A stretch of 64,000 nt of DNA from Paenalkalicoccus suaedae (lineage in GTDB: Bacteria > Bacillota > Bacilli > Bacillales > Salisediminibacteriaceae): positions 2,232,001 through 2,296,000 of the forward strand of contig NZ_CP041372.2 of NCBI RefSeq assembly GCF_006965545.2. Reading direction: 5' to 3'. Within the stretch, counting starts at the first letter, position 1. Each line of letters opens with the position of its first letter. The notes under the pieces were generated by a model that did not search any database, was not told the origin of the DNA, and was given only the letters and a program-made list of their open reading frames with translations. Both the position numbers and the translations under genes were made by a program. This document shows positions 26,401-34,270 of the stretch, piece after piece.

Positions 26401-26551
26401 CGATTGGTAGCGTTAGCCCCTTCGTAAGCTTTGTGCCGGCGCCCATCAGTTTGCCACCTAAACCTTCTAGCTTAGATTGAGCCTGGTTAATACCTTGATC
26501 TATCCCCGACTGGTCTATCTCGGTGTCAATGACGATTTTCCCATCAGCCAT
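23474..26551 (-). CDS. Tail tape measure protein (first copy)
   Basis: 1025 residues. N-terminal tape-measure domain (about 60-350) with S-A-S-M-G-K-V-I-P-I-A, membrane segments at about 375-480, and from about 640 to 900 a long run of 11-residue repeats of the N-A-I-R-T-V-x-T-T-V-x type. Sets tail length and passes into the host membrane. At about 0.15 nm per residue a tail of about 150 nm is expected (general rule for siphophages). Identical in the second copy. Confidence 0.95.
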   Translation of the reverse strand: MADGKIVIDTEIDQSGIDQGINQAQSKLEGLGGKLMGAGTKLTKGLTLPIVGAGIATAKFAIDQETAFAKVQTLLSGSSADYEKYKNDIRTASSDMGVSFGEYSEAVYQSISAGVDQGKAIEFTTTAAKLAKGGFTQTATAVDLLTTAINAYGLESKDADRLSDMLINTQNMGKTTVDELSASMGKVIPIANANNVSFEQLATGYAVLTKNGLATAEAGTYMSSMLGELGSAGSKTDKILREKTGKSFAQLQEEGMTVADVLQIIAGEAEANDLALSDMFGSKEAGIAAMSLLSGEGKDFADILDSMGESAGATDAAFETMNETTGAKMARAFVRLQNAAAQFGDIFLPIIAAVADKVAEFALRVAELLPEFQNIVVIAGLVLGALGPLLILFGLMITAVGKIIGVFGSLIPIFAKIGKGFALIKTFILALLSPIGLIVAAIVGFIAVFVYLYKTNEEFRDKVNAIWEAIVSVIKTAVQGIVDFAMQVWGMLVEFWITHQDQIMEATRNVWEFIKTFVAGAVDVIAAVFSAIWPVIQFIVISVWNNIKGAIEGALTFIQGLIQVFTGLFTGDFSLMWEGIKNVFTGAIQFLWNAFNLLLYGRLIKAGMALFTGLRSIVSAGWSSIQGLFTGALNAIRGVVTNVMNAIRGVIQNIMNGVRTIFTNILNVIRNLVTSVFNGIRTTITTVMNAIRTVISTIWNGIMSFLNGIFTSMRTSVTNTFSAVRTTITTIMNAIRSLMQTVWTAIQTVITTVLNAIRTVVTTVFNTIRTTITTVLNTIRTTVQTIFNAISSTFSSVLNTVSNTVRTNFNTMQNIVTTILNAIRTVVNTVLNTISSLFTSVTGAIRNTVSSVFNALSGIVSSAMNGVRNAVSSGLTGALNVVKNMGESFRAAGRGLIEMMAAGIKAAVGVVTSAIGDVVGKVRDFLPFSPAKVGPLSDLDKLDFAGPIMDSIKKGEVSVEAAMSNLLTTDMMRSLNGTQGMGGNNDYSRSITNQTTINNNSMSERELQRILNRRDRELSLRLGGL

Positions 26552-26570
26552 GTTGTCGTCACCCCCTTAC

Positions 26571-27182
26571 CTATTTGCTAGGACGGAAGAAGTTAGCCAG
26601 CTTGTTCCAACCGTTTTCGACACGCTGCTCGATCAAGTCGGGATCCTCGATACCTTTTAGCTTGTAGATGCGCTTGAGCTTAAGCGTGTGTTCTCGATCC
26701 TCTTTGTTGTACTTGGTTGGAGCAGGTACTTTTTGCGCCCTTATCCCGACAACCTCTTTAAAGTCGCGATCAATGGCCATAGACAATAACGCGCGAAACT
26801 TAATAAAGTGGAGCTTGCCATGTTGCTCAAAGAGATCGATGTCGTACTCCTTGATAAATGAGGCATAGATGCGCTCTGCGTCCTCGTATAGGTCGTAAAA
26901 CTTCTCTGTATTGACGTTTGGATCGCTCTTTTCCCTGATGTCGATATCAAGAAAGTCCAAAAAGACGTGGTAGACGACTTTGTCTTTCGTCTCCAAGTCC
27001 AGTTGGTTCTCACCTATGAAAAGTTCGCAAGCAAGGGCAATTCGCTCGATCGGGTGAAATTCCTCGTCGCCAAATAGCTCGAAAATACGTAGGACGTTAT
27101 CAAACGCGAGATCTAACTTGTACGTCACACCATCAAGCTCAAGCTCATCATCGAAACGTTGTGTTAAGCTAAACGGCTTCAT
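26571..27182 (-). CDS. Tail assembly chaperone, downstream (T) part (first copy)
   Basis: 203 residues from the ATG at 27182. Lies between the G chaperone and the tape measure, the fixed place of gpG/gpGT-type chaperones. The frame is open upstream to 27236, overlapping the G gene, which is the usual sign of expression by ribosomal frameshift as a fused GT protein. In this copy the A run before the ATG has five A on the minus strand; the second copy has six. Confidence 0.8.
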   Translation of the reverse strand: MKPFSLTQRFDDELELDGVTYKLDLAFDNVLRIFELFGDEEFHPIERIALACELFIGENQLDLETKDKVVYHVFLDFLDIDIREKSDPNVNTEKFYDLYEDAERIYASFIKEYDIDLFEQHGKLHFIKFRALLSMAIDRDFKEVVGIRAQKVPAPTKYNKEDREHTLKLKRIYKLKGIEDPDLIEQRVENGWNKLANFFRPSK

Positions 27183-27567
27183 TTTTCTTCTTGTAGTAGG
27201 CTTGTTTCTTGTTTTCGCGGTTCTTCTCTTGCTCACGAGTCACAATGATTTGCACAGCCTCTACAATCTGCTCGATGACCTTAGACATAACATAAGATGA
27301 TCGATTGACTTCCTCGAAAATCTCGTCATAGGCGCCATTACCGAAGAAAATGCCGATCAAATCTTTTGTAGCTTCTTCAACTTCTCTGAGGGCGTCAACC
27401 AGTTCTAGATCGTCCTCTTTTCCTCGTGCTTCCTCGGATTTGGATACCACTTCATTGATCTTTGCGTTGTACTTAACTAGCTTTTCGTTCTGTAGCTCTA
27501 ACTCAAATGTTTTTGAACCGATCTCAAATTTCTCCACGTCGCGTTTTATGTCAATTTTGAAAGCCAT
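27169..27567 (-). CDS. Tail assembly chaperone, upstream (G) part (first copy)
   Basis: 132 residues in this copy, ending K-K-K-N-E-A-V. With the extra A seen in the second copy the protein would end K-K-K-K and its TGA would overlap the ATG of the T part (ATGA). Acidic helical protein, good GGAG site before the ATG. Chaperones the tape measure before tube assembly. Confidence 0.82.
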   Translation of the reverse strand: MAFKIDIKRDVEKFEIGSKTFELELQNEKLVKYNAKINEVVSKSEEARGKEDDLELVDALREVEEATKDLIGIFFGNGAYDEIFEEVNRSSYVMSKVIEQIVEAVQIIVTREQEKNRENKKQAYYKKKNEAV

Positions 27568-27603
27568 GTCCGATCACTCCTAAAGTAGGTTATAAATAAA
27601 AAA

Positions 27604-27624
27604 GAGAGAGCGATGCCCTCTCTC
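27604..27624 (-). terminator. Terminator between tail tube and chaperone genes
   Basis: GAGAGAG / CTCTCTC stem and a run of seven T on the minus strand. It would reduce chaperone and tape-measure expression compared with the tube protein, as in many siphophages. Confidence 0.85.
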
Positions 27625-27627
27625 GTC

Positions 27628-28074
27628 TTAAGGTGTTGGTTCTGGTGCTGGTGTGTATTCTGGTTTACCGTTGAAATGGATCTCGAAGCTAAACTCACCT
27701 TTGGCACGAGCCTCGCCGCCTGGACCTTCGATGTTAGCGATAGTTACATTGCCCTCGAACAACTCGCCCGATGGTGTTTCCCACTCGAATCGCGTTCGTC
27801 GTGCGTCACCAACCTCAAGATACTTGGAAAAAATGTAGTCTTGAGCAGCATCGCCAACTTTACGATGTCCAGATACGGATAATACGAGCTGAGCGCCAAT
27901 TACATCCGTCTCGGAAAAGCCTTCTCCGTCGAAGTAAGCTGTCTGATCAAGCTCCTCGTTGTTTGCAGGCTCTACAGATGAGATACCGGCAGCTAGAGTC
28001 TCGAAAGATGGTTCTTCAGCATCTGGTGTTACATCGAGCTTAAATTGATTTTTGTAGTTTAATTCAAATGCCAT
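27628..28074 (-). CDS. Major tail (tube) protein
   Basis: 148 residues. Acidic beta-rich protein starting M-A-F-E-L-N-Y-K-N-Q-F, with A-K-G-E-F-S-F-E-I-H-F-N-G near the end and a proline-rich tail. Size and position (after the tail terminator, before the chaperones) fit the tail tube protein. No added Ig-like domain. Confidence 0.85.
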   Translation of the reverse strand: MAFELNYKNQFKLDVTPDAEEPSFETLAAGISSVEPANNEELDQTAYFDGEGFSETDVIGAQLVLSVSGHRKVGDAAQDYIFSKYLEVGDARRTRFEWETPSGELFEGNVTIANIEGPGGEARAKGEFSFEIHFNGKPEYTPAPEPTP

Positions 28075-28464
28075 TTATGTCGCCTCCCTATAGATGGTCG
28101 CTTCAAAGAGCGCCGTGTATATTTGTTGATTGCGGTCTGTCTCCTCCACCCAGTTGGGGAGGGTGCTACACTCGATATTGACCAATAGAAAAGAGCCGTC
28201 ATCCGATGTGACACCGGTTAACGACTCTAAGTAATCTGTTATCGACTGTATAGTGTTTCGTGCTGTGGTACCGTTAGCGTGCTTTACGAGTACCTGAATC
28301 CCAAACGTATCATCACGGCTGTTATCAAAAAACCTTGTGCCGGGTGACGTCGGAAATTGCCTGATTGCAATGCTGTTGTCAGGATCTAAGTTGCCAATCC
28401 TTACGATGTCAAACAGCGTTAAATCAGCCTCCATCGCATCAATGACTCGGTCTAAGAAATCCAT
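28075..28464 (-). CDS. Tail terminator / minor capsid 3-like protein
   Basis: 129 residues, starting M-D-F-L-D-R-V-I-D-A-M-E. Follows the Minor_capsid_2-like gene by 10 bases and precedes the tube gene directly, the fixed position of the tail terminator ring protein. F-G-I-Q-V-L-V-K and L-F-E-A-T-I-Y are the expected strands. Confidence 0.78.
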   Translation of the reverse strand: MDFLDRVIDAMEADLTLFDIVRIGNLDPDNSIAIRQFPTSPGTRFFDNSRDDTFGIQVLVKHANGTTARNTIQSITDYLESLTGVTSDDGSFLLVNIECSTLPNWVEETDRNQQIYTALFEATIYREAT

Positions 28465-28474
28465 GCGTCACCTC

Positions 28475-28822
28475 CTAAAAGAATTTTTTGAATGCCGCCT
28501 CTGTGATACGTAACCAAGCAGGTAACTCTTGCGACTTTGCGCGTTCAAACCACAATCCACCAGCTTGAGAATTTTTATCCTTGCTAAAGTTAAACTGCGG
28601 ATTGTAGTAAAGTTTCCTAGCATAAGGCATTTGCCACGTCACCTTGCCAGATCCGGGGTTCGTCATTCGTATCCCTGATTGCGCTAGATCACCTCGATCG
28701 AATGGGATAAACTTATTACCGCCTTTAACAACCTCGTTATCTAGTACCATTTGGGCTTGTTTCTTTGCACCTGACGCCTTAGCCTTTATTTTTGCTGCGT
28801 TAAAATCCACTCGCGCTTTCAT
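28475..28822 (-). CDS. Minor capsid 2-like head-tail joining protein
   Basis: 115 residues. F-I-P-F-D-R-G-D-L-A-Q-S-G, W-Q-M-P-Y-A-R-K-L-Y-Y and W-F-E-R-A-K are diagnostic of the Minor_capsid_2 / HK97 gp10-like neck family. Overlaps the preceding gene stop by one base. Confidence 0.88.
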   Translation of the reverse strand: MKARVDFNAAKIKAKASGAKKQAQMVLDNEVVKGGNKFIPFDRGDLAQSGIRMTNPGSGKVTWQMPYARKLYYNPQFNFSKDKNSQAGGLWFERAKSQELPAWLRITEAAFKKFF

Positions 28823-29154
28823 CAGATCATCTCATTTTCATAGTGATGGACATTGGACGACCTAGCGTATAACGAATCAACCTTGTTTACGATGTACTCG
28901 TCTTCGTCAAAGACCACGATGTCTTGCTCACTCATCTTGATTACTGGATCGGAGTTACGAGCATCGATAAAGAGTGTTGAGCGCTTAAGCACCTCTTGAC
29001 CGTTATTATCACGAGTTAAAGAGGATGAGGGCTCCATGCGGACGTGCTTGATCTCTTGCTCCTCCGCATACTCAATGCCCTCTCTGCCTTTACCAAGATA
29101 CTTTTTATACCCAATAGTATGGGGGAGTAATCGCTTCGGAATCGGTCGCGCCAT
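28822..29154 (-). CDS. Minor capsid 1-like protein (head-tail stopper)
   Basis: 110 residues, M-A-R-P-I-P-K-R-L-L-P-H-T-I-G-Y at the start, matching Minor_capsid_1-type proteins. Closes the head after packaging. The frameshift-corrected connector gene before it overlaps its start. Confidence 0.85.
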   Translation of the reverse strand: MARPIPKRLLPHTIGYKKYLGKGREGIEYAEEQEIKHVRMEPSSSLTRDNNGQEVLKRSTLFIDARNSDPVIKMSEQDIVVFDEDEYIVNKVDSLYARSSNVHHYENEMI

Positions 29155-29529
29155 ATGCCCTCACTCCTCCTGCGTACAACAGACCTGTCGGCCCGAGATA
29201 TCGGATCACCTCCGGTGCAAGTTGCACCCCATATTTTGTGATGCTTGCCCTTTACCTGCCGAGAACTTACCTACCGTAACGGATTGCAGATTGTCACCAA
29301 GTAACTCCTCTACGCCCCCTGCTATCTCGATATACTCTACCTGTGACGCAACCGCCTTTTTAACAAGCGATTTTTGCAAGTCTGTTAGGGTGTCAAAGTC
29401 TTTGATCTTATACCTTGTCACCATGTCGATCGTGTCACTGGCACGTCGGATAAATCGCGGTAGGTCAGCCTCATCTACCGGCGTACCCATAAACTCATCG
29501 TTGTAGTAATCTGCGTCGATGTAAGGCAT
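29105..29529 (-). pseudogene. Head-tail connector (gp6-like), frameshifted at 29234-29237
   Basis: As written, the frame is 107 residues and ends N-L-H-R-R at 29206. A shift of one base in the A run (TTTT at 29234-29237 on plus) gives Y-G-V-Q-L-A-P-E-V-I-R-Y-L-G-P-T-G-L-L-Y, the well-known C-terminal block of Gram-positive gp6-like connectors, and ends at 29105. So the gene has lost one base, most likely a sequence error. Confidence 0.82.
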
Positions 29530-29541
29530 TGCCTACACCTC

Positions 29542-29859
29542 CTATTTGTCTGTCTTAGCTTCCTCTGCTGCCTTTGCTTTAGCCTCAGCGTCAGTTTTTT
29601 CCTTTTGTAGCTTTGTGATTTGCTTCTTAAGAGCATCATTCTCTTTTTCGAGGTCTGCATTCGGGCTATTCTGCTTCTTTAGTCGCTCATTTTCCTCAAC
29701 GACCTTGTTATACTCCGCAGCCGAAATGGATTTACCGCCAGTAGCACGCTTAACGACTTCACCTTTATCGCCAATCAGATCAAAACCTTGTTTTAAGTAG
29801 CTACCTACTGCTTTATCGTCTACGTGCAAGACTTTATTGCCCTTTTTTACTTTAGCCAT
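29542..29859 (-). CDS. Unrecognised head-associated protein with coiled-coil tail
   Basis: 105 residues. A small N-terminal domain (residues 1-45, G-S-Y-L-K-Q-G-F-D-L-I-G) then a Lys/Glu/Ala-rich coiled coil to the end. It lies between capsid and connector, where many phages have a head fibre or completion protein. No family named. Confidence 0.7.
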   Translation of the reverse strand: MAKVKKGNKVLHVDDKAVGSYLKQGFDLIGDKGEVVKRATGGKSISAAEYNKVVEENERLKKQNSPNADLEKENDALKKQITKLQKEKTDAEAKAKAAEEAKTDK

Positions 29860-29904
29860 GTGTGATACCTCCTCAAATTAATAGAGAGCGCGATATGCGC
29901 CCTC

Positions 29905-30813
29905 TTATTCCTCTTCTTCTGCAGATGGTGTTGTGTGAAAAGCTACAGCTGGTGCCTTGCGCTCAAACACAAATACATCCCAGTAAGAGCGCTCGTAGTA
30001 CGTTCGCTTCCCTTTAGAAAGCGCGGAAGGTTCACCTAGCAACACCTGCTCATATTTCATAGGAGACAGTACAGCTCGTGGATGCACTAGGATCATGTTG
30101 ATCTGATCTGCTTCATCGTCCGCAACAGCGCCAACTGTAAAGTCATAGACCGTCTTCATGCGGCTGGACGGTACGCGCTTAAGTTGTACATCATCAAGGG
30201 AACGAACAGAACGGTTAATAGCTCCGTTATTGGCTTGCACTTGGATAGTGCGCTCAAGCTTTTCAGCGTTTTTAAGGATTGTGTACGTGACAGGAGTAAC
30301 ATACAAGATACGACCCTCAGCAGGTACCTCTGCCTCATCCATATCCTCCATCATCTGATCAAAGATTTGTAGAGCATTAGCCTCCGATAAAGCAGTAGTT
30401 ACTGGCGTCACACCGAAGCCAGTAGCCTCCGCATATAACTTGGATGCCATGTACTTGTCCATCTCAGGGATCTTTTGCTCCTCGTTAAATACACGAGTTG
30501 TGTTTGCGATTGTTACAGCATCGTTTGTCTCATCAACGTCCATTGGGTCAATAAATGTGCTAAACTCACGGTCGTGATCTAGTGTCTTTGTCTCCCAATC
30601 GTTGTCAACCTTACGTGTGAATCCTGTAATCGCGTCACGGTTCGTATCGGTCATACCTGTTACATCAATGCGTGGAATTTGAATTGTCTTTGCGTTAGTA
30701 AAACGGATACGAGAGTTGTTTGGAGAGTTGTAAAGCTCCACAAACATAAGTTCCTTACTAAATTTCTGTTCGAGCGTTTTTTGATACAGTTCAGCATAAT
30801 TTAATTCTGCCAT
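29905..30813 (-). CDS. Major capsid protein
   Basis: 302 residues, M-A-E-L-N-Y-A-E-L-Y-Q-K start, I-P-R-I-D-V-T-G-M, W-E-T-K-T-L-D-H-D-R-E-F and L-S-P-M-K-Y-E. HK97-fold capsid of the type accompanied by a Gp20-like scaffold. Length and position after the scaffold fit. A weak hairpin (AGAGAGCGC / GCGCCCTCT) lies over its end at 29883-29905. Confidence 0.92.
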   Translation of the reverse strand: MAELNYAELYQKTLEQKFSKELMFVELYNSPNNSRIRFTNAKTIQIPRIDVTGMTDTNRDAITGFTRKVDNDWETKTLDHDREFSTFIDPMDVDETNDAVTIANTTRVFNEEQKIPEMDKYMASKLYAEATGFGVTPVTTALSEANALQIFDQMMEDMDEAEVPAEGRILYVTPVTYTILKNAEKLERTIQVQANNGAINRSVRSLDDVQLKRVPSSRMKTVYDFTVGAVADDEADQINMILVHPRAVLSPMKYEQVLLGEPSALSKGKRTYYERSYWDVFVFERKAPAVAFHTTPSAEEEE

Positions 30814-30854
30814 GTGTTATTCCTCCTAATAATTAAATGTGGTATAAGTGCGAA

Positions 30855-31463
30855 TTACTTAAATGCCTGCATGAATTTCTCTTCATCGGTCAGCTGTTGC
30901 TTACTATGCTTACCTTGAACAAACGTCGGCTTCTTCTCTTCCTCTGCTGACGATCCGGCAAAGTGTGGGTAGTCCTCTACGACTTGCTTGATTGCACCGG
31001 CGATATCTAACTCGTCCGATACCATCGATTTAGCGAGTGTCATAACGGCTTTTAAGTTCTTGTCGTCTGTGATTCCACTACGAATAGCTGCATTCTCCGC
31101 CTGCAAGTCTGTCAACGTCTGGTCCTTCTCTGTTAGCTGTGACTCAAACGTTTTTAGCTTGTCGTTGAGCTTCTCAGACTCCGTTTTCTGGCTTTCCTCC
31201 CACTCTTTGTGCTTGGCTAGCGTGTTTTTGAGCGTGTCGAAGTTATCAACCCCTAAACTCTTCAAAAACTCCGCCTCTGCCATCTTCTTAGCCTCGTCAG
31301 CGCTTAGTTCACCCCCTTTCTCCGTTGGCTCTTGCGACTGGCTCTGATCCTCTTGCGTTGGTTGCTCCGGGGTTGGTTCGCCCGCGCCCGGAGCTTGTGG
31401 TTCGGCTGCTGGTTCCTCAGCGAAATACTGTAGGTTGAGTGGTAAAAATAGTGTTTTATTCAT
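30855..31463 (-). CDS. Capsid scaffolding protein, Gp20-like
   Basis: 202 residues: the N-terminal L-N-L-Q-Y-F-A-E motif typical of phage scaffolds, an acidic proline/glutamine-rich linker, a long coiled coil (about 55-125) and a basic end. Directs capsid assembly and is then removed. Directly upstream of the capsid gene. Confidence 0.9.
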   Translation of the reverse strand: MNKTLFLPLNLQYFAEEPAAEPQAPGAGEPTPEQPTQEDQSQSQEPTEKGGELSADEAKKMAEAEFLKSLGVDNFDTLKNTLAKHKEWEESQKTESEKLNDKLKTFESQLTEKDQTLTDLQAENAAIRSGITDDKNLKAVMTLAKSMVSDELDIAGAIKQVVEDYPHFAGSSAEEEKKPTFVQGKHSKQQLTDEEKFMQAFK

Positions 31464-31647
31464 CTGCTAGTCCCTCCAACTCTTTGATACCTTCAATGAT
31501 TTTTTGATAATGAAAGTTCGTTTTTAACTGGTTTCCGTTTTCATCCTTAAACTCCGAAATTTCTATTTGCTCTATCAGGTCGCTAAGTTGATGCATAATC
31601 TCTTTAACAGGCTCCATGTCAGCGACTTTCACTTGAATTTGAAGCAT
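31456..31647 (-). CDS. 63-residue unrecognised head-region protein
   Basis: Starts M-L-Q-I-Q-V-K-V-A-D-M, helical (I-M-H-Q-L-S-D-L-I-E-Q-I). Overlaps the scaffold gene by 8 bases and follows the minor capsid gene closely. Role unknown. Confidence 0.7.
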   Translation of the reverse strand: MLQIQVKVADMEPVKEIMHQLSDLIEQIEISEFKDENGNQLKTNFHYQKIIEGIKELEGLADE

Positions 31648-31649
31648 GG

Positions 31650-32771
31650 TTAAACACTCCTTTGGATTTGTTCTCTGCCGTAGCGTCTCGTGCGCCCCGA
31701 CTCATCAATAAAGCCACGCATACGTCCCTGTCTCTGTCTGATAAGCTTTCTTGCTTGCTCTGCGCCTACCACGTCACCAGATGCGGCCAAGATGTCTTGA
31801 CGGTTCTTAGCTTTGCGTATGTCACGCTCTAGCTGGCGTTGACGTTGACTCTCTTTGTAGGCCTCTGCGTTTTGCTCGGCTGTTTGTTTTGGTGGCTCTG
31901 GCGCAACGCTCAATCCCTCAAAAAACGGATAGATTTGATGGCCACAATTAACGCCTAACAACCCTGCCGCCTCTCCGTAGCTGGTAGAGGACCATGCAGG
32001 GTAACGATTGCTATTTCCAGACAACGAAAAAATGCGCCCTTGGAAAGGTGCGCACCGTGGTCTTGCTCCTATGTGACTCGACACCTCGATGAGGTCGTTG
32101 CCGTACTGTTGGATACGCGTCATTTGCATATCGTTTGTAACGTCGTTTGTAACGGACCGGACGATCATGCTTACATAGCCCTCGGCTGATAGCGTGGCAC
32201 CATCTGATCTAGTCAGGGTTGGTATACCTTTGTCCGACCACTTGGACAGCGTCGATCGTATCGCTCTATCTGCTGTCATTTGTCCTGTCAGCACCCTAGA
32301 GGTCGTCTCGCTGATTATGTTGCGGTATACCTGCTGTGAGCCGTTTAAAACGGACGTGTTAATCATGTTGAGGTCACTTCGTGCTCGTTGCTGGTAACTA
32401 GACAAGATAGAGAGCATTTGCGGATCGTCTCGGAGCCTCTCTGGCGACACTGGCACAATCCCTTTGTCAAATGCCTCCTGCAACGCCTTTTCGCCTATCT
32501 CAATATGATCTAGCGCCGTCTTGCTTAACGTCTGCCGAAGCTCTCTCTCAGCTTTTGGCGCTTGGGCGATGATAAACCGTCGCTGTCGTTGGTAAAACTC
32601 CGCAAGCTCACCGAATCGGTTAGACTGCCACAACGCAGGATTGTCCTGTAGTTCCTCGATCGTAGAACCTAAACGCTCTGCAATGTTAATCATGATTGCA
32701 AGCTCAATGCCACTGTAGATGTCTGTTACTGGCTTCGCGCTGTTTTGTAGCTGTTGCGGTGTGAGTGCCAT
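31650..32771 (-). CDS. Phage minor capsid protein (Phage_min_cap2 family)
   Basis: 373 residues. Helical first half, then the conserved second part S-H-I-G-A-R-P-R-C-A-P-F-Q-G-R and G-V-N-C-G-H-Q-I-Y-P-F, which mark the minor capsid / SPP1 gp7-like family. Binds the portal inside the head. Basic C-terminal tail. Confidence 0.92.
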   Translation of the reverse strand: MALTPQQLQNSAKPVTDIYSGIELAIMINIAERLGSTIEELQDNPALWQSNRFGELAEFYQRQRRFIIAQAPKAERELRQTLSKTALDHIEIGEKALQEAFDKGIVPVSPERLRDDPQMLSILSSYQQRARSDLNMINTSVLNGSQQVYRNIISETTSRVLTGQMTADRAIRSTLSKWSDKGIPTLTRSDGATLSAEGYVSMIVRSVTNDVTNDMQMTRIQQYGNDLIEVSSHIGARPRCAPFQGRIFSLSGNSNRYPAWSSTSYGEAAGLLGVNCGHQIYPFFEGLSVAPEPPKQTAEQNAEAYKESQRQRQLERDIRKAKNRQDILAASGDVVGAEQARKLIRQRQGRMRGFIDESGRTRRYGREQIQRSV

Positions 32772-32776
32772 TTAGA

Positions 32777-34258
32777 TCACTCCAAGTCCTCGTTATTAAA
32801 AACCTCAGCATCTTGCATTGCGTTCTGCTCTTTCGCAATTTGCTCCAAGATCACTATCGCTTCTTCTTCGGTGACCTTTTGCACCTTTTGGATCGCTTGG
32901 AGCTTCGATGCTAGTCCAGATCCTACGAGTGACGTCCAGTAGCTGGCATTTGTTGATCGGTCCTCTGCGATAGAGTCGTCGAAGTTTACCTTAACCTCGT
33001 ATTTGTCTGGTCCAGTAAAGATGTTATACAAAGCAGCCACATCTTTGATCGTTGCGATGAGCTCCTTTATGCCCTCCTCAATCAGTGTGATGTGGCTAGA
33101 ACGTGTCTTATAGGTCTTGCTGTTTTCGCTGATGACCTCCGTAGCCGTCTTAAGTCCAGTAGCTTCAAACGTAAACGTCCCAGGACTAAAACCAGTCTGC
33201 AAGCATAAGATCTCTAGTTGCGCGTTGATCGCCTCGATGTGCTCGTTTACTCGCAAATCAAAATTGATCTCTTTTATCATGTCTTCGGATGCATCACCAA
33301 AGTTAAACGCCTCGTACACCTCATTGTCGGTGTCAAAGTACTGTCTGCTATCACCGTCTGCATCTATATGGTGTTTGATCGCTTGAGCTCCTACGATAAT
33401 CTTCTTTTTACCAAGCTTGAACTCGCGGTAAAACGAGTCGACTAGGTCGTCGATCGTATGGATCGTGTCTAACGCATTGGCAAATAGCGAGATACCCATG
33501 TTGCTGTCGATCTCGATGTTATTGGCGATGTTGGGCTTCGTGTAGACAAACATCGGACGGCTCATGTCCTTTATAACGACCTCGTCCTCTAAATCCTCGT
33601 AGAGCGTTGATAATGGTACGAGTGTTCCTAAGTCCTTACTGCCTTTAGCGTCTCTATACAGCTCATTACGGATCGTATAGTTACCATCAATCCATAAGTG
33701 AGACTCCACAAGCGTAAATTTGTAGTCTTTATGAGTGGTAACGGTTAAAAAGGCGCCCTCTGTGACGGTACGACCGTTGTAAGTGATCGGCACAAAGCAC
33801 TCAGCAGATACATAGCTAATCTTGATCTCCTTGTCCTCGACATACACTTTTGTGACCATGCCACCCATCGCAAACATGTATTCGAGGTAGTTTTGATAGT
33901 GTTTGTCGAAACCGTTTGCCTCTAAGACGTCTTTCACACTGTCCGCAAACGCACCCTCACCAGTATCAATGCTAATATCGCACTTTTCGTTAAATACGAG
34001 CGTCGCCATCTCCTGTGAGAGCACTTTAGGCAGGTTGAGCGTCTTCATTTTACGTTTTTGCTCCCCGTTGAGCGTATGGTATCGAACATCGTGCCATTCG
34101 CTGTAATGCCCTTGGTAGAGCTGACGCCATACGTCTATGTGATCGTAAAACTTTTCTGTTGCGACAACGTCCTCACGCTTCGTGATCTTTTGTACGCTTT
34201 TAATGAGCTTCATCTTGTGCAGCCACCCCCTTATCTTTGATACGACGTTTGCAAACAT
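32777..34258 (-). CDS. Portal protein, A118/SPP1 gp6-like
   Basis: 493 residues. N-terminal region W-R-Q-L-Y-Q-G-H-Y-S-E-W, then T-L-N-L-P-K-V-L-S-Q-E-M-A-T-L-V-F-N-E, F-T-F-E-A-T-G-L-K-T-A-T-E-V as the clip/stem part. Forms the dodecameric channel at the capsid vertex; binds terminase. Confidence 0.92.
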   Translation of the reverse strand: MFANVVSKIRGWLHKMKLIKSVQKITKREDVVATEKFYDHIDVWRQLYQGHYSEWHDVRYHTLNGEQKRKMKTLNLPKVLSQEMATLVFNEKCDISIDTGEGAFADSVKDVLEANGFDKHYQNYLEYMFAMGGMVTKVYVEDKEIKISYVSAECFVPITYNGRTVTEGAFLTVTTHKDYKFTLVESHLWIDGNYTIRNELYRDAKGSKDLGTLVPLSTLYEDLEDEVVIKDMSRPMFVYTKPNIANNIEIDSNMGISLFANALDTIHTIDDLVDSFYREFKLGKKKIIVGAQAIKHHIDADGDSRQYFDTDNEVYEAFNFGDASEDMIKEINFDLRVNEHIEAINAQLEILCLQTGFSPGTFTFEATGLKTATEVISENSKTYKTRSSHITLIEEGIKELIATIKDVAALYNIFTGPDKYEVKVNFDDSIAEDRSTNASYWTSLVGSGLASKLQAIQKVQKVTEEEAIVILEQIAKEQNAMQDAEVFNNEDLE

Positions 34259-34270
34259 AGTCTCACCGCC

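Larger units (their letters stand above)
16650..27230. repeat. Left copy of the >10.5-kb direct repeat
   Basis: Matches 53417-64000. The differences I found are indels only: near 18183 (2 bases missing here), 20033-20035 (C run one shorter), 20538-20541 (A run one shorter), 21042-21045 (T run one longer), 21063-21069 (A run one longer) and 27182-27186 (T run one shorter). The long genes (387, 382, 284 and 1025 codons) translate identically in both copies. Confidence 0.95.

Noticed and set aside
29206-29529. A 107-residue connector ending N-L-H-R-R
   Set aside because: The conserved C-terminal block continues in the next frame, so the end at 29206 is not natural.
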